A stretch of 64,000 nucleotides of DNA from Anaspis maculata (lineage: Eukaryota > Arthropoda > Insecta > Coleoptera > Scraptiidae), in NCBI GenBank assembly GCA_949128115.1, contig OX421963.1:41213979-41277978 (forward strand), written 5' to 3'. How positions within the stretch are numbered: position 1 is the first letter of the stretch; every line of letters begins with the position of its first letter. A program made the translations under genes and the position numbers. This document shows, in pieces, positions 44,226-56,779 of the stretch. The notes beneath the pieces were generated by a model that saw only the letters and a program-made list of their open reading frames with translations, had not been told where the DNA came from and did no database searches.

Positions 44226-45093
44226 GTCCGATTTTGTTCATTTGTCCTGTTTTTTTTTTTCAAAAAATTGGCATGCTGGATTTTTAAGTACTATTTTCTT
44301 CAAAAATTCCTATGTCGAAACCATAATAAGACCATTAGGCCAGTCAATAGGGAATTTGGATTGGCAAAACATATACTGTGGCTGAATTTTTGCATACACC
44401 TAGGGAATCCCCCGAATTCAAAGTCCCGAACCGCGAAAATCCACCAAAATTTCCTTGAGCTTTCCGAGATAAGGGTGTTTTTCTATATCTCGGTTGCTAT
44501 TGGTTGGATTTCGATTTTTTTTTAATGTTCGAAAAAATATTTGGAACAAGCTGTGTTCAGGACTTTTCAATAACTTGTCGAAAAGAAGTGCCAGAAGCCG
44601 AAAACCGTCGTTTTTTAAGGGGTGTTTTTTTTTACAATTTTCTATCTGCTTTTCTATGATAGTTATGAAAAAAATTCCCAACAAAAGTTGTAGCTCCTGT
44701 AAGTCCCTACAAGTTTAAACCGAACATTTTTTTGTGTCGCGAAAATTACCCACCCCAGAGGGCGCTAAAGTCAACCTCGTTTGGAAAATATTTCCAGGTA
44801 TAGGGGGCATCCATTCCAACTCCATCGTGTGGGAATCTAAACGCCAAATTCTCATTTATGTTCGTACTAACTTTACTAATAACTGATGAATAACAAAACC
44901 TTTGTACAGGGTGACTTTTTTGAAAAGGACCCACCCCCGATATTTCGCTGCACAAATTTTTCCTGGGAAAAAACCAGAACAGGTCGATTTTTATTTCGAG
45001 AGGGACATTTAAGACACGTGATGACAAATTTTTATCTTCAACCCTTCGCCCCCACCCCACCCTATTTTAAAATTTCAAATGGCATCACCTATA

Positions 45094-46557
45094 GTGCAAG
45101 CGGTACACACCTAAAAACACATCGATACTGCATTTTGGAGTGCAGTAACGAGATTTGGTATGGGCATACTTTATACCAAGACAAGCGATTTGACCCGCAG
45201 CACTCGATATTTTGTCCCTTAGGGGGCCAATGGGGGCCCTTCAAATTTTCAAGATGCAAGAAGTTCCACATGACGATCATTGAGTATCGTCATGTATGTC
45301 ATAAGTGAAGCTTACGGGTTATTGAAAATATTTTCATCAATTGTCGTTGTGTCCGATTCATTCTTCACACTTGAAAAAAAATTTCTTTGGCAGAGGTCAA
45401 AAAAACTGTTTATATTTTTTCTTCTATGCAAGGAGATGATAAATTCATATGTTCTGTTGCGTTCCCAACTAAATCGCATTCCCTAAACCTAATTATAAAG
45501 AAATTTTTCTTGTAATGGTATTTTTCAAAGAAGTGATGACCTCTTCAGTACCTCTTTTCCAAGAGCATTTCTTTCTATGTCCCCACTGGATATCACTCGC
45601 AATTTTTGCAGGAATGGAGACCTCGAACTCTTTTCCTGGTAGTTGCGAAGCAACATGACTCTAAAACGCCCAAGGGAGCCCAAAAAAAATAAAATTCTGC
45701 TGGGCCGTCCAACTTCCGATATTTTGATTTTATAGTAGGAGAGACGCGGACCAGTATTCAGTCCAGGCTGCAGGCGCAGGCGATTTGGTTTCAACATAAA
45801 ATATTCTTCCATGCCGTGTTTTATTGCAATACAACAAAACGCAGAGTCATTTGGTGTAAGTGGGTATATTTTCCGGTAGATTTTATTCGCCTAGACTAGA
45901 TCTTATTTATTTGCGCGTCTCCCCTACTACAAAATCAACATGCCAAAAATTTGACGGCCCAGCAGAAAACATAGTTTTAGGGCTCTCTTGTGTGTTTTGA
46001 AGCCATGTTGCAAGGAAATTACTAAGAAAAGAGTTCAAGCTGCTCATATCTGCGAAAATTGACAGTCTTATCCACTAGGAACATTGAAAAAAATGCTGTT
46101 GAAAAAAGTGTACTGAAGAGGTCACCCCTTCTTGGGAAAATGATATTGCGAAAAAATTGTCTCCATATTTGAGCTTACGGAACGCGATTTAGTTGGGAAC
46201 ACAGCAAAACATATGAATTTATTGTTTTCTTGCACAGCAGAGAAAATAAAAACAGTTTTTTTGATCTCTGCGAAAGAATTTTTTTTCAAATGTGAAGAAT
46301 GAATCGGACACGACGACATTTGATGAAAACATTTTCAATAGACCCATAAGCTTCACTTATGACATACATGACGATACTCAATGATCATTTTGTGAAAGTT
46401 CTTGCACCTTGAAAATTTGGAGGGCCCCCATTGGCCCCCTAAGGGACGAAATATCGAGTGCTGCGGGTCAAATCGCTTGTCTTGGTATAAAGTACGCCCA
46501 TGCAAAATCTCGTTACTGCACTCCAAAATGCGGTATGCTTTTGCGTACCGCTCCCAC
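45094..46557. mobile_element. Family C full-length palindromic element, copy 2 (1464 bp)
   Basis: Same sequence and architecture as 32655-34106, including the GTGxAAGCGGTA / TACCGCTCCCAC ends and TA at 45092-45093 and 46558-46559. It lies in the tandem core of the giant palindrome, so it arrived after that structure formed. Confidence 0.85.
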
Positions 46558-46566
46558 TACTACCTT

Positions 46567-47100
46567 GTGATACATCAAATTGAAGGTAATGAAATTCCCT
46601 TTCTGTCAAACATATTTTAAATTTTCTCGAATCACCTCTCCAACCCCTTTTAAAATTCTCTCATTGTTAATGCAGGGAAGTTTCTTCCTCATCATCTGAC
46701 TCCCGAATCTTGAGTATCAGTTTTTCCAGTAAAAACAGGTCGATTTTTATTTCGAAGGGGACACCTAGAACACGTATTGTCAAATTTTTATCTTCAACCC
46801 CCTCGCCTGGACTCCGTCCGCCCCACTTTGAAATTTCAAATAGCTTACCTTATGTGATACATCAAAATGAAAGTAATAAAATAATCTTTCTGTCAAACAA
46901 ATCTGAAAAGTTTTTATTGAGTCACTTTCAACCCTTCTCAAAATGATCTTTGTTTATAAATTAAAGGAAAGTTTTTTGTCTTATCAACTTCCAATTCTTG
47001 AGAAATAGACTTTCCAGCAAAAATAGGTCGACTTCTATTTCGGATGAGACATTCAGGACACGTATTGCCAAATTTTTATCTTCAACAAAGTGTAGAGGAG
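46567..47100. repeat. ~290 bp tandem units
   Basis: Two adjacent units share 'acaggtcgatttttatttcg' (46735; 47026), 'aaatttttatcttcaac' (46782; 47072) and 'tgtgatacatcaaa'. A third partial unit precedes the family C insertion (44978-45092), and an inverted one is part of the right arm (47205-47285). Confidence 0.75.
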
Positions 47101-48169
47101 TAGGGGGTGGTTTAGAATATTTGAAATAATTTTTCGCAGGATGAAAATTTTATTCTCTTTATCACAAGATAGATAATGCCATTTGAAATTAGGGTAGGGT
47201 GGGGGCGAAGAGGTTGAAGATGAAAATTTGTCATCACGTGTCTTAGATGTCCTTCTCGAAATAAAGATCGACCTGTTCCGGCTTTCTCCCGGGAAAAATT
47301 TGTGCAGCAAAATATCGGGGGTGGGTCCTTTTCAAAAAAGTCACCCTGTGCAAAGGTTTTGTTATTCATCAATTATTAATAAAGTTAGTACGAACATAAA
47401 TAAGAATAAGACCTTTAGATCCCCACACGATGGAGTTGGAATCGATGCCCTCTACACCTGGAAATATTTTCCAAACGAGGTTGACTTTAGCGCCCTCTGG
47501 GGCAGGTGATTTTCGCGGCACAAAAAATTTTTCGGTTGAAACTTGTAGGGACTTACAGGAGCTACAACTTTTGTTGAGAATTTTTTCCATAACTGTCATA
47601 GAAAAGCAGATAGAAAATTGTAAAAAAATCACCTCCTAAAAAACTACGGTTTTCGGCTTCTGGCGCTTTTTCTCGACAAGTTATTGAAAAATTCTGAACA
47701 CAACTTGTTCCAAATATTTTTCCGAACATTAAAAAAAAAGAAAATCGAAATCCAACCAATAGCAACCGAGATATAGAAAAACACCCTTATCTCGGAAAGC
47801 TCAAGGAAATTTTGGTGGATTTTTGCGGTTCGGGGCTCTGTGGGGGATTCCCTAGGTGTATGCAAAAATTCAGCCAGAGTATACGTTTTGTAAATATAAG
47901 ACACTTTTTGAGTTAGGTTGACTGGCCTACATGCCAGGGGGTTGCAAACGTTGGCATAACTTTTTAGTAGTTCACCAAAAATGGCCATTTTTCGATTGGC
48001 TCCTGTAAATTTTTCAAAGGCCGGATTTTCGGGGACCTTCTTTACAGTGGTAGAGTGCTATGTGAGGAACCAAAATCAATCGTCAGAAGTTGGGATTCAA
48101 TTTTTTTTAGGTAGTGGCCGGTTTTGAGCTAACATTCCTGGGCTATAAATTCTGCACTAAACATCCTCA

Positions 48170-48974
48170 ATATTATTGAATAATCAAATTACGCGGTTAA
48201 CTTATATTCTTCAATGTGTTTTAATTAAAGCCTTCCGTGGCTTGTGTTTCCTTCCGTTACTGACGAGATCCTAGCCCCTCCCAAAAAATACTTATCGCCA
48301 CTACTGCCTAAGAAATTTAAGAATAAAAATAACAAGTTGAATATTTTTAACTTCTGCTCGAAGATAACCCGGACGAGTGACGAACGCAGTCGAGCTTTGC
48401 CGATGATGATGGGGGCTGCTATTATGCAACCCGCAGTATATCGATGTAACAAGAGTTGCCTGAAAGCGCCTGTCTTTGGGTAGGCGAGAAACTCCCACGG
48501 GTTGCTTCATAACGGCGGTCCAAACGCAGCGCCATCTACTAGTTATCCTCACAAGTTCTCATCAGTGGTACTGTCTATTAATGCAATAATGTAGTTTTAG
48601 AAGTAAATACCTACACTACACATGATATTAATTTGAAATAATGCTATGTAACAAACTCTTGTACACCCATCTTTTCAAGTAATATTTATAGGTTAGTGAT
48701 ACTGTATAACACCAAACAAAACAAGTAGGAAAACAACCGCAGTAACAACAGCATAAAGCTAAAAACTGTAACTAAAAATTTTGACGACTGTCATTTTAAT
48801 GCTTCGAGCGACACTTAGGAACAATGTTTCAATGAATTGAAAAACTATTTTTTAATTCTTATTTTTATTACTGGAGTATAAATGGGCAGTTGTCGTGCTT
48901 GTTTTCCTTATTTTTATTCTTATCGTTATTTTTATTTTTATTCTTATTTTTTGCGAGCATAAATCCACCTTTAA
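48170..48974 (-). mobile_element. Family B element, single-unit inverted copy
   Basis: Inverse of 30574-32000: CTTCCGTGGCTTGTGTTTCC, TCCTCACAAGTTC and the terminal AAATCCACCTT after an AATAACGATAAG-type tract. Lacks the 635 bp duplication of the other copy and its right half is shortened. Confidence 0.8.
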
Positions 48975-48999
48975 AAGTAAAACGAGATATCCTGGACAA

Positions 49000-50531
49000 T
49001 TTGAATTCTGGAATGAGTCGCATCATTCTCAGAAAATAGCTGTTTTTGGAGATGGCATCGTGAATTTTTATTTTTTTTTTCATATAGAAGTTCAATGCAT
49101 ATTTGTAATCAGGATAACAATGTGCATCGATTGTGGTGATGAAATACAGTGTTTCGGAAAAGTGATTAGTTGGACCAAAGAAGTTTTATACCATACCAAA
49201 CCTACATTGAACGTAAGAATTACATGAGACATCATAAAGGATCCTAACAGAATCTCAGATATCTCCAACAAATGTCACTCATATAGTCTCCACATTCAGC
49301 AACCCCCAAACGGAGTCTTTCCATAGTGCAAAAGACCTACTAAGCCGAGTACTGACTACTGAGCGACTGATAATGGCTCTTTTCCGTGAGATGTATTTCT
49401 TACGTATTGCATCTATTGTAAATTAATGAATTGGGTATTAGGCTATTAAGGTAAGTAGGTAACGGTAACTTGAAATTTAAGGATATTTTTTGACTACGGG
49501 ACTTTATGTGTACTTATGCAAGAAATCCCTTGGAAAATCCACACAGAACAACTTAACTTAAACATAAATTAGTGTAAGTGGTGAAACTGGAGTTGCTTAT
49601 GTTATTAAATTATCAGTGGTTTAGTTGCGGCTCTATTTTTTTTTGGGGGGCTCAAATGCAATAGAAGAAACTTCTTTATACCTATATGACAAAGGAATGT
49701 GGAGTTATGTAGATAATATTTGCATAGAAAATTATAGATAATAATACTGTACTGTTTTATGTCATAATAATTTGCAAGCGCAAGCGCACGCTTACGGTTG
49801 GATTTCCCTCTATCTCTAGCGCAGAGTTGCAGTGTGTCCCTCATTCGTTTTTCTTCGCCGCCTGCGAAAGCTTTCCTCCAAGAGCGCGTGAGTCACGTGA
49901 AAGCGTGTACGTACAGCCTCAATAATTAATAAAAAAGTAAATACTCATGTGCTGATTTTTTCATAGAGATAAAATTTTAAAACATTGACTTGGGAAACTT
50001 ATTCCAAATTACCGAAAAAAAGAGCCACAAGTGTTTGAGTGTTGAAAAGACGACGAAGTTTTAAAGTTTTATAGTGTTTTTCTCCATTGAGACTTTTTTC
50101 GACTCGAGTGTTTTTAATTGAAAATAACGGTCATCAGTTTTGGTGAATACAAATGATTGAGGCACATACCTGTCTCTTGAAAATAAATTGATAAAGCTTT
50201 CTGGTGTATCAGCAGAACGCATCAATCATTGTTGGGTTGTTAACTTAAACATCGATTATCCCCGGCTTTACGTGGAAGTTCTTTATTAAATTTGCCTTTT
50301 AAAAAGTTCAAGTGTTCATCATTTGCACTGGAAAAGCGCATAAATTTTGCAAAGCACCACTTCAGCTTAGAGTAGCATTTTAATAATAGTCCATAAATTA
50401 AAAAGGAAAAAACACAGCCCATTACCAGTGAAAATAAAAATAAGTGTTGTGCACTTTTTCGGCAGTCCGACGTTGGCTGATTGCATAACATGCTTTTCTG
50501 AAGATTTGGCCTAATGTGAATTCTCAAAGAC
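49000..50531. other. Upstream region of the IGFBP-like exon
   Basis: Anonymous sequence. A less AT-rich patch at about 49775-49920 could be a promoter, but no core element is clear. Confidence 0.35.
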
Positions 50532-50686
50532 ATGATGAAAAGTATGTTAGTGCTAACTTTCGTTGCCATCATTGCATTCTGCGGTGGCCTAAGTGCTCCG
50601 ACTTGCGTTTGTGATACGAGGGAATGTGAGATTGTGAACGAAGTAGACTGTCCCGGGTTGGGCATTGTGGTGTGGGATCCTTGCAA
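50532..50686 (+). CDS. Secreted IGFBP-domain protein, first exon (partial)
   Basis: The ATG at 50532 opens 51 codons plus two bases, ending at a strong donor (TGCAA|GTAAGT). The first ~21 residues are a signal peptide (MMKSMLVLTFVAIIAFCGGL, cleavage probably after LSA). Then comes PTCVCDTRECEIVNEVDCPG with GIVVWDPC at the end. The cysteine order C-x-C...C...C-PG...DPC is the first half of the IGFBP N-terminal domain, in which the next residues are normally CC-x-x-C. Single-domain secreted IGFBP-like proteins are common in arthropods (growth-factor binding, immunity and other secreted roles), so function cannot be fixed. The second exon was not found to the right. Confidence 0.65.
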
Positions 50687-50795
50687 GTAAGTTTCTTGTG
50701 ATTCTTTCTCAAATTAAAATCCCCAATAGGTTGAGGTCATTCTTCTGTTCCCTGACTCTGACTGATTTATTTTTACTTTTTTATGTTGTATTCTA

Positions 50796-50832
50796 TAGGT
50801 AGGTACCTAACCTAGCTAGGTAGGTAGGTAGA
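50796..50832. repeat. TAGG/CCTA short repeat run
   Basis: Self-complementary TAGGTAGGTACCTAACCTAG run followed by more TAGG units. Similar shorter runs occur throughout the window. Confidence 0.85.
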
Positions 50833-51825
50833 CATCAGGTAGTAGTTATAACTGATTCAAATCTTTGAAAAAGTTATGATAAAAGTTGATGGGGAAGGAA
50901 GAGCTGCCTACCGCATCGCCATACAGGTTAAAGCTCAGATTTCCTTACAGGACCACTAACAAGTGAAACTCCTAGTAAGTCGTACAGCTACCTACTTAAA
51001 AGTCATATTTACCAGTGAGTGTTGTAAAAACCAAGTGTATGTACAGGATACAAGATACAAGGATACAAGACTCGTATAAATCCCTTATTCCTTATTGCTA
51101 TAAGTAACCGGTTCGATTTGCATCCGTTTTTTTCATGATTCAGAGACTTACTTTCAATAAAATACGGTAACTTCAAGTCGGGAACAGTAGCAGTAGGTAG
51201 GTACTTACGTTGAACAGGATGTTTAGTAGGTACTAAGCTCTAAAACTTGCTTGAATTTTCCTTTCGTTTTTTTTTTTAATAATTTGCATTTGATTGAAAG
51301 TTTGAAGTTCGTATGACTCATACGGTATGAATGTAAAGCAGTGTCTGAAACTTTCATGTGGACAAAGAATTTCAGATACCCACTACCTAGATAGGTACTT
51401 ACTATCGTGATATTTACATAGGTATGAATATGAATCTAAAACAAAAGCTAAAGAAAAACCTTCATAAAAATACTTAACCCTCGACCTACTTAGATAGATA
51501 CCAATGGTACCATCTTATTGATCATTAACATTTTTGTAAAAAGACTGCAAAACAGTATTATAAAGATGGAATGTCAACTCCATTTCCGATAAGACTGGAA
51601 GGTCCTTTCTTTTGAGGCGGTGCATGGTCACAAATATTGAAAAGCGATATCTGGAATTCTTTCTTTGGCTGTGAAAAAATGTTACACAAAGTGCACAGCT
51701 CTATGTTGAGCCGAATTTGGAGGCAATGTCTCAATATTTTGGGAAAATGCAAAAGAAATATCAAGCTAGGTGGGAAATTTGTAGTATAAAAAACTGTTTC
51801 TGTTGGGTATCAGTGAAAAAAAAAT
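50833..51825. other. Unassigned intronic or intergenic stretch
   Basis: Likely within the intron after the IGFBP-like exon. No other feature recognised. Confidence 0.45.
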
Positions 51826-51829
51826 CGGT

Positions 51830-54620
51830 TGTGTCACCCCAAAACTTCCCCGTCGAGTAGCAAAGAATTGATTGAAATTTTATTATGAGACGTCTCTTAT
51901 TCGGGTGGGAAGTTGGAGAAAAAGATTGGAGAATTGAGATATTTTCTTTACCTAATAATGGATTCATTTTGAGCTCCATCTTTGAGCCCTGTCTCCGGCC
52001 TCCTTTACTCAGCCCCAGTTACTCATTTTAAAGTGGAAAACTCACGGAAAACTTGGAGAATTCCAAGAGACATTGCCTGAAAATGTTCAAGAATCACTCA
52101 CCCTTTGTTCAAAAAAGTTGATATAAATCTGTTCACAAGCCAAGAAGTTGGAAATATGCAGTTTTTCATCTGGAACCAAATTATGTGGGAAGAAAAGCGA
52201 TCGAAGCAGTCAGACGCATTGGTACATGGATGAAGGTGAACGATTTGAAACTGGCACCACAGAAAGATTAAAAATATTTTGCAGGAAATTGAAAATTTTA
52301 AAAATTCGAATTTTTCGGGAAAACTTCAAATCTTTTTCCAAATCATCTTATTATGAAAATCGTCAATTACGGCTTCACTTTGAGCTCGCTCCATCATTTA
52401 AGTCCGGTTTCGATAACTCAGACCTGTTTTACATTTTCAATGGGACAATTCCCGGGAAATTGAGAAGAAAATTATTGGAAAATGTTTAGGAGTCAGTTAC
52501 CTCTTGTTTAAAAAAAAATTGGTGAAAATCTGTTCCAGGGATAAAAAGTTGGAAAATTTGCAGTTTTTCCACCGATTTCGGAAATTTTCCCTACAAAAAT
52601 CCATGTCAAAGTTTGCATTGCAGTTTTTTCAAATTCACGGAATATGCTAATTTTATTTTGAAGAATATACCGTCGAAAAACCGGAACCGTGCCGATTTTG
52701 AAAATTGGTCCACACGGCGCCCAATCCAATATACTTTCGATATCAGTTTGACTTTTTCGGAAAAAGTCGATCCCCGAGCAGGAATACATTTTTGAGTGGA
52801 GTCCTGCATCAAAAGCGAGTCATCCTGGCCAAAATACGGGCGGAGGCTCTCTCGGGTGGCAACGGCTTGGAAAAATTTTAAAAATTCATAACGCTCGATT
52901 GCAAAATGGTGGAAAATTGCAACTGCAGATTTAATTTGACTCTTTTGTTGTGTTGTTTCCTGCCAAATTTGGTCCCAATTCATCGGATAGATTTTAAATA
53001 ATTGAACGGTGAAGTTTTGAATTTTGACATTCTTCATTATTTGACAGATGACAGATAGGCAATACTTTCAACTGTTCTGAATACAGTTTTTTATGGGCTT
53101 TCAAACGGGATATCACAATCCAAGTTCCATGAGATATAGCTTGTCATTATTTGATAGTGACATTCCCGGTCAACAGATGACAGCCAAAAACTGATGGGCT
53201 CATTTGACGGTGAAACCATGTCTGTGTACCAAATTTCAAGTCCATCGGATAGTTGTTGCGGTTGTTATCGTGGAAGGTTACAGACATACATACATACATA
53301 CAGGGTGATTCATGAGTGACCTTACATAGGCTAATGAGAGATAGAGAACTTCGAGGCGAGTCAGGGTCCACTGAAGAAATTTTATTTTCTCCAATGGTTA
53401 CGAAGATACAGGTGTTTTGTGTGTTTGTGTGTTTCGTATGAAACTTTGATAAGCGATATTTCTGGAACGGCCAAAGGTATTTTGTTGAAATTCACCAGTA
53501 ATATTTCTCTTTTGGAACTCATCCCGAAACCATACCGAGTAAGTCAAAATCCAAGGCCGGGCTAGAAAAAAGGTGCCCTTTTTTTGTTTCATCAAAAAGT
53601 ACATTTTCTGACCGCTTTTCTAAAAAAATTGCTATCGGATCCAAAAAGCTAAGAAAAAATGCTTTGAGAATCACTCTTCAATTTAGATGGCACACCTAAA
53701 CCGTTTCGACAATAAAATTAAAAGTAAAATTTGTAGGTGAGTTCCCATTTTCGACCGGACATAATCGACTCATTGTTCGATTGAATTTGTTCAAATTCAT
53801 TTTTTCGCTTGTCTCTGTGGAATAGAAGGGTTTGCTAGGAAGAGAAATTCCAGAGCCGACCATTTTTTTTTTCTGACAAAATCGAGAGTGAAACCAAAAT
53901 TAGACTCGATTTGGTCGTCAAAAAAAATCTTTGGCTATGGAATTTTTCTTTATACCAAGTCCTTCTATTCCACAAAGACAAGCTAAAAAATGGATTTTAA
54001 TGAATTCAATCGAACAATGAGTCGATTATGTCCGGTCAAAAATGGAAACTTACCCATAAATTTTCACTTTCAATTTTTATGTCGAAACGGTTCAGGTGTG
54101 CCATCTAAATTGAGAAGTGATTCTTGAAGCATTTTTCCTTAGCTTTTTGAATCCGATAGCAGTTATCTAGAAAAGCGGTCAGAAAATATACTTTTTGATC
54201 AAATAAAAAAGGGACACATTTTCCCAATCCCAGCCCTGGATTTTGACTTACTCAGTATGGCTTCAGGGTAAGTTTCAATAGAGAAATATTACTGGTGAAT
54301 TTCAAAAAGATATCTCTAGCCGTTTCAGAAATATCGCTTATCAAAGTTTTATACGAAACACACAAAACACCCTGTATCTTCGTAACCAATGGAGAAAACA
54401 AAATTTCTTCAGTAGATCCTGACTCGCCTCGAAGTCCTCTATCTCCTATTAGCCTATGTAAGGTCACTCATGAATCACCCTGTATAATACACACATCCTA
54501 CTTACATCCATACAGACAGAGATCATTATCATTCTGGAAATGGTCTTAATCGTCATAAGGGACCTCAAATCGAATATATCCATCGAAATCTCGAAAAAAA
54601 ATTTAGCGCATCCACAGTAT
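51830..54620 (+). mobile_element. Family A dispersed repeat, split by a palindromic element
   Basis: 5' part 51830-53300 and 3' part 54483-54620. The 3' part resumes with the ACAGACAGAGATCATT and GGAAATGGTCTTAATCGTC blocks where the 5' part broke off in its ACATACATA tract. It contains all other family A blocks in order. Confidence 0.75.
53301..54482. mobile_element. 1182 bp full-length palindromic mariner-type element
   Basis: Ends CAGGGTGATTCATGAGTGAC / inverse with TA at 53299-53300 and 54483-54484. Arms of about 550 bp pair almost to the centre near 53900 (blocks CGCCTCGAAGT-type, CCTGTATCTTCGTAACCA, GTGCCATCTAAATTGA, CGATTATGTCCGGTC). No ORF with a recognised domain. Confidence 0.9.
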
Positions 54621-54885
54621 TTCCCCTTCTCGTATGCCTAATACAAATCGTATTTTGGGTTGATTTGGATAGATTCAAAAATATTAAAAAAACGGTAGTC
54701 TTCGTCACGAAACATTTTATTCTATAATTGATCGCAGCTGTTTCAGCAGCTGATATTTTTTTGTGTTTCCGAAATCTTCAGAAAAATCTCTTCATAAATA
54801 TAGCTTTTTTCTACACTTTTACTCCATTATGAAAGAAAAAAAATGGATTGTTTGCGACCTCATCCTTTAACTTTTAGACATTAAG

Positions 54886-55474
54886 GGCCGTATTCATACC
54901 TCGCTTTTAAGCTAAAAGCGCTATTAGAGCGATGCGCATTTAGGGGCATTTCTCATATTTTAGTGTTCAAAAATACATTATTGCGATTGGGAGCGATAGT
55001 ATGTATAGACAATACAAATAGAGAAGACCATATGTTATCACCACCGTCGTCACGGATATTGGGGCATCAAAAATCAGCCAACCTTTTTTTGAATGATGGA
55101 CTCACCTGGTTCCTACGCAACCGTAAAAATCCGTGACGAAATGTGTCTTCTCTATTTGTATTGTCTATACCGTATGTTCGTTGAAATCATGAATTAGGGC
55201 AGGCTGTGAACTTAGAAACGTATGTCCAAAATGTATTCCATGACAACGGTTCATCATGTTGACATCAAATTCGAGTGATTATTGATAAATTCACGACCTA
55301 CGTTTTTACTTCCATAGCCTGCCCTAATTCATGATTTCAACGAACATACGGTACTTAATTGCAAATGATTTGCGAGGGTATTTGTATTTTTGAACACTGA
55401 AATATGAGAAATGCCCCTAAATGCGCATCGCTCTAATAGCGCTTTTAGCTTAAAAGCGAGGTATGAATACGGCC
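54886..55474. mobile_element. Harbinger-like foldback with two further hairpins inside
   Basis: Outer ends GGGCCGTATTCATACCTC / inverse, TAA on both sides (54883-54885, 55475-55477). Inside are a hairpin with arms GACAATACAAATAGAGAAGA (55008-55172) and a third with arms CCGTATGTTCGTTGAAATCA (55172-55350). Confidence 0.85.
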
Positions 55475-55499
55475 CTAAGATTTTTGTACCAGCTTGAAA

Positions 55500-56400
55500 A
55501 CAACTTTAACAAGATGAACAGTAAACCATTGGACAGGGCCGATTCTGAGTGGTGTGCTAGGAGTGCCCCTGTACAAGGGCGGCCAAAATTCAAGGACGGC
55601 GAAAGGTCGCCCAATTTTTTCAAACGAAAAATTGAGTGTTGAAAATGAAACTGATACTAAGATTTTTGAGACCTAAGGCGGCCGCCCACGTACATACATT
55701 GTGAATTTTTAGTGCCGAAAAAATACAGCAGGTTGTCAAGAATGGAGGCGAGGCGGCCGCCCTGCGTCAACTATTATAGATATTATACTTCTTTCTTAGA
55801 TAAGTATCTGAGGAAGGGCAAGAATTTTCATCTATTGGTTACATTTCGGATAGTCTGTTTGTCTGATGAACTTTGCGCTCTACGCACTGCGCAGGGTTTA
55901 TTTGACAAATAGCCTATTCAAAACTTTTTGAGCACATGGAAATACCCTCGGAAATACCGGCCTTGGTATAGATATACCTAGTAGGTACCTACTACTCACA
56001 GACCTAGTACTTACCTTTTATACATCAAATATGTATTAGGCTTGTCAAGTTTTTTGTTTTCAGAATTTTGCAAGTTGTTGTATGTTCAAGATTATAGGTA
56101 TTTCACCAATAATTATGACATTTTTCTGGGTTTTGCCTTCTTATGGCAATGGTTCTTATGGTTCCACCAAAAAATTTGAGAGCGGTTGAGGCTAAACCGA
56201 GATTAAACCGATTTTTTTCTGGTCAATGTTGGTAGATTCATTTTGGAAAATACGTTAAATCGCAAGTATACCACCCTTTGGTTAATTACTCAGCGTGAAA
56301 TCAGAATTTACATTGATCATTTGGCCAGAATCCATCAAAATCAATCTCGAGTTAGCTATCAGCTGGTTAAATATTTTGATGGAACCCACGGTTAACGATA
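55500..56400. other. Mostly anonymous; possible decayed MITE at 56160-56391
   Basis: 'ggttccaccaaaaaatttga' and 'tattttgatggaacc' form imperfect inverted ends resembling the MITE at 37123-37267. Confidence 0.4.
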
Positions 56401-56405
56401 CATCT

Positions 56406-56742
56406 CTAGGTTAGATATGTTAGGGCTTACATCTCGATTTACACTCAGGATCCCCTAGTGAAAATCCTCGATGTAGCGATACGACAATTCACCTCACTCC
56501 TTAAAATAGTAGGCCGTACAAGTGTATTACCACCAAGGTCATTAGTGAAAACACCCCTCCAGAATGACCAATTTCCAATATTCAAATAGTTTTCATTATT
56601 TCGGTAAGATTTTCCAGTGTTTTTCGGTTAATTGTCTTAACGAATACACCTCTAGGTTCGGTATATTATCGCTTACATCTCGATTTACACTCGGATCCCC
56701 TCGTGAAAATCCTCGATGTAGCGATAATACACCTCACCTATC
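56406..56742. repeat. Direct duplication of a ~90 bp hairpin block
   Basis: CATCTCGATTTACACTC...GAAAATCCTCGATGTAGCGAT occurs at about 56431-56500 and 56676-56735, spaced about 242 bp. Each copy is itself a hairpin (CTTACATCTCGA / TCGATGTAGCG). Confidence 0.7.
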
Positions 56743-56779
56743 GGTGTATTACATACGAACATTGGTACCCGGACGGTAA

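Larger units (their letters stand above)
44330..47930. mobile_element. Giant 3.6 kb palindrome with nested family C element
   Basis: The left arm 44330-45085 reads inverted at 47150-47930. Paired blocks: GGCCAGTCAA, CTAGGGAATCCCCC, CCGAGATAAGGGTGTTTTTC, AGTTGTAGCTCCTGTAAGTC, GAGGGCGCTAAAGTCAACCT, ACTCCATCGTGTGGG and CGGGGGTGGGTCCTTTTCAA-type. The centre consists of ~290 bp tandem units (46567-47100) into which the family C palindrome 45094-46557 has inserted. No ORF with a recognised domain. Confidence 0.85.

Noticed and set aside
46567..47100. CRISPR-like array
   Set aside because: Units are ~290 bp tandem repeats without short repeat/spacer structure, in an animal genome.
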